Positions 8,486 through 15,354 of a stretch of 64,000 bases of DNA are shown here, piece after piece (the first letter of the stretch is position 1; every line of letters begins with the position of its first letter). Location: contig JBBDYO010000074.1 in NCBI GenBank assembly GCA_040901495.1, forward strand, positions 7,882 to 71,881, in the 5' to 3' direction. The translations under genes were made by a program, and so were the position numbers. Below the pieces are notes generated by a model. That model was given only the letters and a program-made list of their open reading frames with translations. It searched no databases and had not been told where the DNA came from. Origin of the DNA: VRUE01 sp040901495 (GTDB lineage Bacteria > Actinomycetota > Thermoleophilia > Solirubrobacterales > 70-9).

Positions 8486-9448
8486 ATGCGGCGTCTGGTT
8501 GCGATTGCCGCACTCGTGCTCGGCCTGGCCGGCGCCACGGGGTGTGGACCCAATAGCTCCAGCGAGAAAACCGACACAGCGCCTACGGCCACGACGCCAC
8601 CCGAGCACGAGACCAAGCAGAAGGCTCCCAAGCGCAAGCAAGCGCGGCCTTCGAACGGCTCGCTCCTCGGTCCGGGGGCCTCTCAGTCCTTCGCGTCCCT
8701 CGCCGCATCGATGCCGGCCGAGATCGGCCTGGCCCTGGTGCCCCTCGGACACGGACAGGTCGAGACGCTCGGGCCGCTTCAGGGCGGCCACGCCTGGAGC
8801 ACGATCAAGGTCCCGATCCTGGTCACGCTAATGCGCGGCAGGGGCGCCGAGGGGCTTACCCCGGAAGAGCGGGGCTGGGCCGCCGACGCGCTGCAGGCCT
8901 CCGACAACGAAGCGGCGGCGAGCCTGTTCGGCCAGCTGGAAAAGATCCACGGCGGCCTGGAGGAGGCCAGCGCCGCAATCGAGAAGGTGCTGGGCGTGGC
9001 GGGTGACCATGCGACCACGGTGACAACCGCGCCACCGCCCCCGGGAGCGATGTCGACGTACGGGCAAACGGAGTGGTCGCTCGAAAGGTCGGCCCTGTTC
9101 TTCCGCTCCCTGGCCAACGGGTGCCTGCTCGACAGCGTGGGGACCGAGTACGTCCTGGACCTGATGGGCGGGGTGGTTCCGGAACAGCGCTGGGGGCTGG
9201 GAGAAGCGGGCTTCGACTCAAGCTGGCAGCTCGGCTTCAAGGGGGGCTGGGGGCCGGAGGCCGGCTCCGGGGCCTATCTGGTCAGACAGGCCGGCATCCT
9301 GCGGGAGGGCGGTTCCGGGGTAGCCGTGGCGATCGCCGCCGAGGACGACTCCGGCTCATTCGAAGTGGGAGCCGCCGACCTGACTCGACTGGCTGCCTGG
9401 GTGCGTGAAAACCTCAACGGCCTGGGACCGGCTGGCGAGAGCTGTTAG
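8486..9448 (+). CDS. lipoprotein with class A beta-lactamase-like serine hydrolase fold
   Basis: 320 aa. The N-terminal signal ends in a lipobox-like GATGC, with Cys20 as the lipidation site. A Ser/Lys/Pro-rich linker follows (21-60). The rest matches the class A beta-lactamase/PBP-like layout: Ser105-T-I-Lys108 (SxxK), Ser139-Asp-Asn141 (SDN), and Lys252-Gly-Gly (KTG-box equivalent) in the expected order and spacing. The Glu166 omega loop is not obvious. It could therefore be a beta-lactamase, a cell-wall hydrolase or a non-catalytic relative (PF13354-like). It is surface-anchored and lies downstream of a membrane Ser/Thr kinase. Confidence 0.75.
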   Translation: MRRLVAIAALVLGLAGATGCGPNSSSEKTDTAPTATTPPEHETKQKAPKRKQARPSNGSLLGPGASQSFASLAASMPAEIGLALVPLGHGQVETLGPLQGGHAWSTIKVPILVTLMRGRGAEGLTPEERGWAADALQASDNEAAASLFGQLEKIHGGLEEASAAIEKVLGVAGDHATTVTTAPPPPGAMSTYGQTEWSLERSALFFRSLANGCLLDSVGTEYVLDLMGGVVPEQRWGLGEAGFDSSWQLGFKGGWGPEAGSGAYLVRQAGILREGGSGVAVAIAAEDDSGSFEVGAADLTRLAAWVRENLNGLGPAGESC

Positions 9449-9476
9449 CCCCTCGGGGCCGTTGTGAGATTCGAGG

Positions 9477-9824
9477 TCAGTGCCCTTCGGGCACTATTTC
9501 TTCCCCGCCACCACCACCTCCCCCGCCACCACCACCTTCTCCACCACCTTCTGGCGCAGATTCGGGGACAAAGGTTTCTTCTGTCACTTCACCGGATTCG
9601 CTGGGAGCCGAGATCTCCGTTGCTTCGGTGGGTTCTTGATGCAGCGCCGGGAGCGGCGCCACCTTGCCCAAGCTCGGAAGGTCGACGGCTTGAGGCCCCG
9701 GTGCGCCCTTGGCGCTGGGCGCGGTCGCGTCGGGCGCCGTGGCCATCCCCACGGCGAAGGCAACCCCGACCACCAAGAGCGCGGCGAGCGCCCAGGCCGC
9801 ACTCTTCCGCGCGGTCACCGGCAT
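9477..9824 (-). CDS. small membrane-anchored protein with Gly/Glu-rich tail
   Basis: 115 aa from the ATG at 9824 (an upstream ATG at 9860 is possible). One membrane helix (AAWALAALLVVGVAFAVGMA) near the N-terminus is followed by an extracellular Pro/Glu-rich region and a terminal poly-Gly tract with EEIVPEGH at the end. No family recognised. The chosen start overlaps the end of the upstream Ca-binding protein gene by 10 nt and follows GAAGAAGAA, which suggests translational coupling. The gene therefore probably belongs with that secreted protein. Confidence 0.55.
   Translation of the reverse strand: MPVTARKSAAWALAALLVVGVAFAVGMATAPDATAPSAKGAPGPQAVDLPSLGKVAPLPALHQEPTEATEISAPSESGEVTEETFVPESAPEGGGEGGGGGGGGGGGEEIVPEGH
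9479..9495. terminator. bidirectional terminator hairpin
   Basis: AGTGCCC (9479-9485) and GGGCACT (9489-9495) form a perfect 7-bp stem with a TTC loop, followed by ATTTCTTCC on the plus strand. It lies between the convergent lipoprotein gene and the Gly-rich small protein gene, and overlaps the stop codon of the latter. Confidence 0.6.
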
Positions 9825-11074
9825 TTCTTCTTCGGGGTCACCGTACCCGGCGACACGCATAGCGTCTCGGTTTGGAGCCCACCGTGGCCGGGGATCGTGT
9901 AGCGCTTCGCTTTGCCGATGAAACCGGGACGGGTGACGATCACGGTCACTCTCGATCCGGGCGCGAGGACCTCGCCAACCAGCCTGCTGCCGATCGTCAG
10001 GCCGCGCCTGCGGCTGTTCACCGCCTCAGCCTCTCTGGCGATCGGGCAGCCTCGACCCTGGCAACGCAGCCTCACAATCATCCCTTTGACAAGCAGGCCA
10101 CCGACTTTGAACGGCTCAAGGAAACCGACCGTTCGACCGAAGCGGGGCGAGAAGCCCGAGAGGGCAAAGATTTCGTTTTTGATCCGCGGGTAGGCGGCGT
10201 CGCGCCCGTCGCAGTTCTCATCGACGCCGTTGCGCGGCTTGTCGCGCGCCTTTGGATTGATCTTCCGTTTGTCGTCGTCGCAGTCCTTACCGCCCAGGGC
10301 TTTAGCGTTGAAGCCGTCGCCGTCTTCATCCGGTAGGCGGCAACCGTCTTTCGCCCTGCCGAACGTGGTCGGGCATTTGTCGTCGGCCGAGCCCACCCCG
10401 TCCCCGTCCCCGTCCGGGCAACCGCGCGCGGGGCCCGCAACCGAGGGGCAGCCGTCGAGCGTGTCGGGAAACGCATCCGAGTCCGCGTTGTGGGGGGTGA
10501 ATCGGAGTCGGACGCTGGTCGGGCCGCCGGGCGCGGTTTCCCGCTCGACCTGACTACACGGTTCTGCTTCATCGCACTGCACCAGCACCTGCACGAAGGC
10601 GACGGCGTTCGCCGGTATCTCGTGGCCGAAGACATAGCTCTCCGTGGGGCCGTTCAAGCCGTCGTTGCAGCCGGTTTCGTCGAGGTCGGAGAAGGCCGGG
10701 TTCGTCGTCGGCGCAATGTAGACCTTGTAGAAGAGGTCCCCGGGAGTCGTCTTCGTGACCTCCACGAACAGGTTGCCGGCAACCGCGGCGTTGAATCGGA
10801 CCCAGGCGTCCTTGGCACCCCACCCGCCGCAGGCCAGGTATACCGCGGGGGAGGCAATCTCCGGCGCCTGCTCGGTGAAGGCGCTGGTGTCGAACTGCGC
10901 GGTCGTCTGGTCGAAGACGGCCGCGGAGGCATACGGGGCGTCGCCCAGCGTTTCGCCCGGCAGGTTGTCGAAGCTGGCCGTGGCCGAAACAGGCACAACG
11001 CAGGCGAGGACAGCCAGCGCCCCGGAGAGCGCCGCAAGCCGAATCGGACCCCCCTTTCGCGCTGCAAACCCCAT
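9815..11074 (-). CDS. secreted Ca-binding protein with thrombospondin-3/MopE-type repeats
   Basis: 419 aa with a signal peptide (hydrophobic ALSGALAVLACVVPVSATA). The N-terminal half looks like a beta-sandwich domain with several cysteines. Residues about 200-290 carry Asp-rich Ca-binding repeats (DSDAFPDTLDGCPS, DGDGDGVGSADDKCP, DEDGDGFNAK) and then KDCDDD..INP..NGVDENCDG, the putative metal-binding motif of MopE-like proteins. The C-terminal region is a basic domain ending in cysteines. Probably cell-surface or extracellular. The stop overlaps the start of the small Gly-rich membrane protein gene. Confidence 0.75.
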   Translation of the reverse strand: MGFAARKGGPIRLAALSGALAVLACVVPVSATASFDNLPGETLGDAPYASAAVFDQTTAQFDTSAFTEQAPEIASPAVYLACGGWGAKDAWVRFNAAVAGNLFVEVTKTTPGDLFYKVYIAPTTNPAFSDLDETGCNDGLNGPTESYVFGHEIPANAVAFVQVLVQCDEAEPCSQVERETAPGGPTSVRLRFTPHNADSDAFPDTLDGCPSVAGPARGCPDGDGDGVGSADDKCPTTFGRAKDGCRLPDEDGDGFNAKALGGKDCDDDKRKINPKARDKPRNGVDENCDGRDAAYPRIKNEIFALSGFSPRFGRTVGFLEPFKVGGLLVKGMIVRLRCQGRGCPIAREAEAVNSRRRGLTIGSRLVGEVLAPGSRVTVIVTRPGFIGKAKRYTIPGHGGLQTETLCVSPGTVTPKKKCR

Positions 11075-11205
11075 TCCCAGTTGATGATAGGCGATCTCCA
11101 GCCAACCCCAATCGGGGTAGGGGAACCCGATACCCAGGGTCCCTGGCGAGCGACTACAGGCACGGCGACGCTTTGCACATCGGCACTAACCACGGAGGGA
11201 GCCCG
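11075..11205. promoter_or_regulatory. divergent promoter region between two secreted-protein genes
   Basis: 131 nt between leftward and rightward secreted-protein genes. It contains CCAGGG-T-CCCTGG (11134-11146), a 13-nt palindrome that could be an operator, and clustered GGGG/CCCC runs. GGAGGGA (11194-11200) is the ribosome binding site for the rightward gene. No clear -35/-10 pair was found. Confidence 0.3.
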
Positions 11206-12804
11206 ATGTCCGTCACCGCCCGAAAGGCCCTGATTGCCGCGACAACCCTGGTCGCAATCGCCCTTGCCATCCTGCCCACCCCGGCCGCAGCCGACGCCGG
11301 TTGTGACCGCTTCGCCTCGCCCACCGGGAGCAACGCCAACCCCGGAACCGAGGGAGCGCCCGTCCGCTCGATCGCCCGCCTGATCGAGATCACAGGCCCC
11401 GGCGAAGACGGGTGCCTGCCGCCCGGCTCCACGTTCGTCGAGCCGATCGGGACCTTCATCGTCGACAACGCCGGCGGCCAGGTCGGGGACCCGGTGAAGA
11501 TCAGGACCGCCGACCCCGCCGGCTCACCGGCCGTCGTCAAAGGAGCGATGTGGCTGAAGGGTGGCGTCCACGACCTGACCTTCGAACGCGTCCGCTTCAC
11601 CGACTCTCCTGGGAACAACGACAGGGGGACGATGCTCGTGGTCCACGGCGACCGGATCACCTTCCGTTACACGGAGATGACCTTCCGGCGAGGCATCTGC
11701 CTGAACGCCGGGCACCGCAACGGCTACGCCGCCGGCGATGCCTCGGGCACCGTCATCGCGGAGAGACTGGTGGTCGAACGCAGCCGCATCCACGACTGCG
11801 GCAATTCCCCCGAGATCATCGAGTCCCTGCGCAACCCCGACCAGTCCGGCGTGCACGGCCTCTACCTCGTCAACGCTGTCGACGCCCGGATTCGCGACAA
11901 CTACATCTACGACGTCGTCTCGCGGGGGCTGCAGTTCTGGCCCGATGTGGACAGCGCGGTGGTGGAACACAACGTCTTCGACGGCAACGGCTCGAACATC
12001 AACGTCGGCAGCTCCGCCGCTTACGGCCACTTCTCCGAGAACAACCGCTTCGAGGACAACATCGTCTCCGGCGCGGTGCTGCGCTCCGAATACGACCCGC
12101 CCTGGGGGCCGGGCGACACCGAGAGCATCGTCGGCAACTTCCCCGTCGACGGCAGCACGCACGGCAACTCCTTCGCCGATAACTGCATCCACCAGAACGA
12201 CCCATCCAAGGTCTACGGTGGCCAGGGCTACACCCACAGCGGCGACGTCTTCGGTGAGCCCGGCTACGTGAACGCCGCGGCGGCCGACTTCCGCCTGCGC
12301 GACGGGTCGCCATGCGCCGGCAAGGGCCCCCGCGGCGACGGCGTTCTCGACGTCCCGATCGAGCCGGTGCCGCCGGTGGGCGGCTCCCACGACACCTCAA
12401 CCGGCTGTGAGCGCGGCGGCCTGCGGCTGCGCTTCGCGCGGCGCCCGACGACGCGCGGCGGCGACCGGTCGATCCGGTTCACACTGGTGTCCGGCGAGCG
12501 GGTAGAGGCGGCGATCGCGCTGAGCTGGACCGGCCCGCGCGGCACGCGCCGGCTCACACGGCGGCAGGTCGTGCTGCGTCCCGGCGCCAACCGGCTCAGC
12601 TTGGGAGTCCGCCGCGCATCCCGCAGGGCCTCCGGGTACACGGTCGAGGCGGTGGCCGTCAACTCCGCCGGCGAGTGCGTCAGCTTGGGCTCGCGGGCGG
12701 CACGGGAGGGGCTACGCTCTCGCGGTGCTCGCGAAAGGCGACGAGATCAAGGGGTACCGAATCGAGCGCCTGCTGGGTCGGGGCGGGATGGGCGAGGTAT
12801 ATGA
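11206..12804 (+). CDS. secreted right-handed parallel beta-helix protein
   Basis: 532 aa from the ATG at 11206, which has GGAGGGA 5 nt upstream. A TTG at 11173 in the same frame is less likely. A signal peptide ends around TPAAADA, followed by the typical FASPTGSNANPGTEGAPVRSI opening of pectate-lyase-like beta-helix proteins. Repeated coils carry N/D-rich turns (NAVDARIRDNYIYDVVSRGLQ, DSAVVEHNVFDGNG). The basic C-terminal domain (about 385-500) is probably a separate beta-sandwich. Likely polysaccharide binding or cleavage at the cell surface, but no catalytic residues can be assigned. The last 80 nt overlap the next kinase gene in another frame. Confidence 0.75.
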   Translation: MSVTARKALIAATTLVAIALAILPTPAAADAGCDRFASPTGSNANPGTEGAPVRSIARLIEITGPGEDGCLPPGSTFVEPIGTFIVDNAGGQVGDPVKIRTADPAGSPAVVKGAMWLKGGVHDLTFERVRFTDSPGNNDRGTMLVVHGDRITFRYTEMTFRRGICLNAGHRNGYAAGDASGTVIAERLVVERSRIHDCGNSPEIIESLRNPDQSGVHGLYLVNAVDARIRDNYIYDVVSRGLQFWPDVDSAVVEHNVFDGNGSNINVGSSAAYGHFSENNRFEDNIVSGAVLRSEYDPPWGPGDTESIVGNFPVDGSTHGNSFADNCIHQNDPSKVYGGQGYTHSGDVFGEPGYVNAAAADFRLRDGSPCAGKGPRGDGVLDVPIEPVPPVGGSHDTSTGCERGGLRLRFARRPTTRGGDRSIRFTLVSGERVEAAIALSWTGPRGTRRLTRRQVVLRPGANRLSLGVRRASRRASGYTVEAVAVNSAGECVSLGSRAAREGLRSRGARERRRDQGVPNRAPAGSGRDGRGI

Positions 12805-14617
12805 AGCGACCCAGCTCGAACTAGGCCGGCGGGTTGCCTTCAAGGTCCTGCGCACCGGGCTGGTGGACGACGAAGGCCTGCGCAAACGGTTTCGCCGCGA
12901 GGGCCAGCTGCAGGCCACGATCGAGCACCCGCACGTCGTCACGGTCTATGAGGCCGGCGAAATCGACGAAGGGCTCTTCCTGGCGATGCGCCTCGTCGAG
13001 GGGGTGACGCTGAAGCAGCTGATCGTCGCCGAAGAGCTTGACGCCGGCCGGGCGCTCGACATCCTCGCGCCGGTGGCCGAAGCCCTCGACGTGGCCCACG
13101 CCAAGGGGCTCGTCCACCGCGACGTGAAGCCGCAGAACATCCTCGTCGCCGAGGACGACCACCCCTTCCTGGCCGACTTCGGCCTGACCCGCGGCCGGGA
13201 TCAGACGGCATTCACCCGCAGTGGCCAGATCGTCGGGACGATCGACTACGTCTCCCCCGAGCAGGTGCGCGGGGAGCCCGCCGGGTCGGCCAGCGACATC
13301 TACGCGCTGAGCGGGGTCCTGTACGAGTGCCTGACGGGGTCGGTGCCGTACGTCCTTCCCTCCGACGCCGCCGTTCTCTACGCGCACCTGAACGACAAGC
13401 CGCCCAGCATCCGCGCGGTCAGGGACGACCTGCCGGCCGGGCTCGATGCGGTGGTAGCCCAGGGAATGGCCAAGGAGCTCGAGGAGCGACCCAAAAGCGC
13501 GAGCGAGCTGATCGCGGCGGCGACAGCCGAGGTGGGCAGTGGGCCCGCCGCCGCGACCAGGCCTCCGCCACAGAGCGCGCTTGCCCATGGCGTCCGCCCC
13601 GCGCCCGGCGAGACCACGATGGCGCCGGGCGCCGCGGCGGAGACCAGTGAGGGCGCCACGCCGACGCGGAAGATGCCGCCGGGAAGAGCAAGGGCACCCT
13701 GGCTGGGAGTCGCCGGGATCGCCGTGCTCGGGGCCCTCGCCTTCGTCGGGGGCCGGGCGCTCGGCGGCGAGGAGGCGCCGGAATTGACGACATCGGTTTC
13801 GGGGGACGCCGTATCGCTCCGCGCGCCGAGCGGCTGGTCGGCCACCTCAAGCAGCGAACGGCCGGCGGTCCCGGGGCTCAGGCTGCGCGACGCCGTCGGG
13901 GTCGCCCCCACCCAACGCGACGCGTCCGGGGCGATGGCGGGCATGACCGACGCGAGTGGGTCACGGCTCCTCCCCGCCCCGCTCGTCTCCCGCGTTGTGG
14001 GTGAGCTGCCGCAGCCCCTTCCCGTCACGCTGGGCGAGCTCGAGGCGCTGCGCTACCGCGACGTGACGCTGCGCGGGTTCGACCGGGACCTGACGCTGTA
14101 CGCGGCCCCATCGACCGCCAGCGTCGCGACCGTCGCCTGCTACTCGGTGGCGGGGGCTCCCAACTTCGAAGCGACCTGCGAGTCGATCGCCCAGACGCTC
14201 GAACTGGTCCAAGGCCAGCCCTACCCGCTCGCCACCCCAACCGACGTCGAGCAGGCCCTCTCCCGAGCCGTGACCGACCTCAGCGGCGACCGCGAGGGTG
14301 GGCGGCAAGGGCTGGCGAAGGCGAAGACAGGTGGTGAGCAGGCAGCAGCAGCCGATCGTCTTGCCGACGCTTACGCGGCAGTCGCGCGGCGGCTGGGTCG
14401 CCTCGAGGTCGGCCCCGTGCTTGCCGGCCAAGTCGCCACCGCCCGCTCGGCGATCTCCGCGGCAGAGGCCGACTACCGCGCGATGGCGTCCAGCGCACAG
14501 TCCGGCAACGCCGAGGGCTTCGAGGCCGCCAAGCGCAGCGTCCGGGCCAGCGAGGCTCGGCTCGACAAGGCGCTGTCCTCGCTCGAGCGAGGCCGGGCGT
14601 CAAGCGACGCTCAGTGA
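12725..14617 (+). CDS. transmembrane Ser/Thr protein kinase (PknB-like)
   Basis: 630 aa. Kinase domain 11-265 with GRGGMGEVYEA, Lys40 (VAFK), HRDVKPQN (Asp133), DFG (Asp151) and GTIDYVSPEQ. A single membrane helix (PWLGVAGIAVLGALAFVGG) is near residue 330. The extracellular part starts with a beta-rich domain (EAPELTTSVSGDAVSLRAPSG) containing paired cysteines, and ends in an Ala-rich helical region (about 510-630) that may be a coiled coil. No PASTA repeats. GTG 12725 is required to include the first kinase strand. The stop overlaps the GTG of the FHA-HTH gene by 4 nt, so the two are translationally coupled. Confidence 0.92.
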   Translation: MLAKGDEIKGYRIERLLGRGGMGEVYEATQLELGRRVAFKVLRTGLVDDEGLRKRFRREGQLQATIEHPHVVTVYEAGEIDEGLFLAMRLVEGVTLKQLIVAEELDAGRALDILAPVAEALDVAHAKGLVHRDVKPQNILVAEDDHPFLADFGLTRGRDQTAFTRSGQIVGTIDYVSPEQVRGEPAGSASDIYALSGVLYECLTGSVPYVLPSDAAVLYAHLNDKPPSIRAVRDDLPAGLDAVVAQGMAKELEERPKSASELIAAATAEVGSGPAAATRPPPQSALAHGVRPAPGETTMAPGAAAETSEGATPTRKMPPGRARAPWLGVAGIAVLGALAFVGGRALGGEEAPELTTSVSGDAVSLRAPSGWSATSSSERPAVPGLRLRDAVGVAPTQRDASGAMAGMTDASGSRLLPAPLVSRVVGELPQPLPVTLGELEALRYRDVTLRGFDRDLTLYAAPSTASVATVACYSVAGAPNFEATCESIAQTLELVQGQPYPLATPTDVEQALSRAVTDLSGDREGGRQGLAKAKTGGEQAAAADRLADAYAAVARRLGRLEVGPVLAGQVATARSAISAAEADYRAMASSAQSGNAEGFEAAKRSVRASEARLDKALSSLERGRASSDAQ

Positions 14618-15291
14618 GCCCTCCCGACCTGCACCGGTCGACGCCGGCCGAGCTGAAGGCGCGGATCGAAACCGAACGGCTCGGCGAGCCGTTCCTCCTG
14701 CTGCGGGACGCCGAGGGAACGCAGCGGCTGGTCAAGCTGGGTGGAGTCGAGGGGTCGCTGTCGGTGGGACGCGACCCCGGGGCGGACATCGCGCTCGAGT
14801 GGGACGGTGAAGTCTCACGGCTGCACGCCCTGGTCGAGCGGGTCGGCAACGCGTGGACCATCGCCGACGACGGCCTCTCGCGCAACGGCACCTACGTCAA
14901 CAGCGAACGGTTGGCCGGGAGGCGTCGCCTGCGAGCGGGCGACGTGATCGTGGCGGGTGCAACCGAGATCTCCTACCACGAGCCGGCGGCGACCGAGGTC
15001 GGTGAGACAGCAATGGCCGTCGAGGCGACGGTCGACGCCGATCTGTCGAAGACTCAGCGGCGGGTGCTCGCCGAGCTGTGCCGCCCGCTCCGCGACCAGG
15101 GCCCCTACGCCTCTCCCGCGACAAACCGCGAGATCGCGGACGCAATTCACCTCAGCGAGGTGGCGGTCAAGTCCCATCTGCGCACGCTCTTCGTCAAGTT
15201 CGCGCTCTCCGACCTCCCGCAGAACCGCAAGCGCGGCGCGCTCGCCGAGGCGACGCTCCGCTCGGGCCTGCTTTCAGACAGGGACTTCTGA
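14614..15291 (+). CDS. FHA domain protein with C-terminal helix-turn-helix
   Basis: 225 aa. A forkhead-associated phosphothreonine-binding domain spans about 49-120 (VGRDPGADIAL, SRLH 68-71, RNGTYVN). A C-terminal winged or LuxR-like HTH spans about 145-220 (LSKTQRRVLAEL, TNREIADAIHLSEVAVKSHLRTLF, LPQNRKRGAL). The combination suggests a DNA-binding regulator that recognises phosphorylated kinase or another phosphoprotein. The GTG start overlaps the kinase TGA (GTGA). FHA-HTH proteins of this layout recur beside Ser/Thr kinases in Actinobacteria. Target genes are unknown. Confidence 0.85.
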   Translation: MSPPDLHRSTPAELKARIETERLGEPFLLLRDAEGTQRLVKLGGVEGSLSVGRDPGADIALEWDGEVSRLHALVERVGNAWTIADDGLSRNGTYVNSERLAGRRRLRAGDVIVAGATEISYHEPAATEVGETAMAVEATVDADLSKTQRRVLAELCRPLRDQGPYASPATNREIADAIHLSEVAVKSHLRTLFVKFALSDLPQNRKRGALAEATLRSGLLSDRDF

Positions 15292-15297
15292 ACCGTC

Positions 15298-15327
15298 TTG
15301 ACTGTGTCGCTCCAGGTCAGATAGTTT
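15298..15327 (+). promoter_or_regulatory. candidate sigma-70-type promoter of the FHA-protease gene
   Basis: TTGACT (15298-15303) and TAGTTT (15322-15327) are separated by 18 nt in a local AT-rich dip. The predicted transcript start near 15334 would leave a leader of about 20 nt, containing GGGGAGAG (15343-15350) just before the proposed CTG start. Confidence 0.45.
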
Positions 15328-15354
15328 GCTCGAAATTCAACTGGGGAGAGCGCT

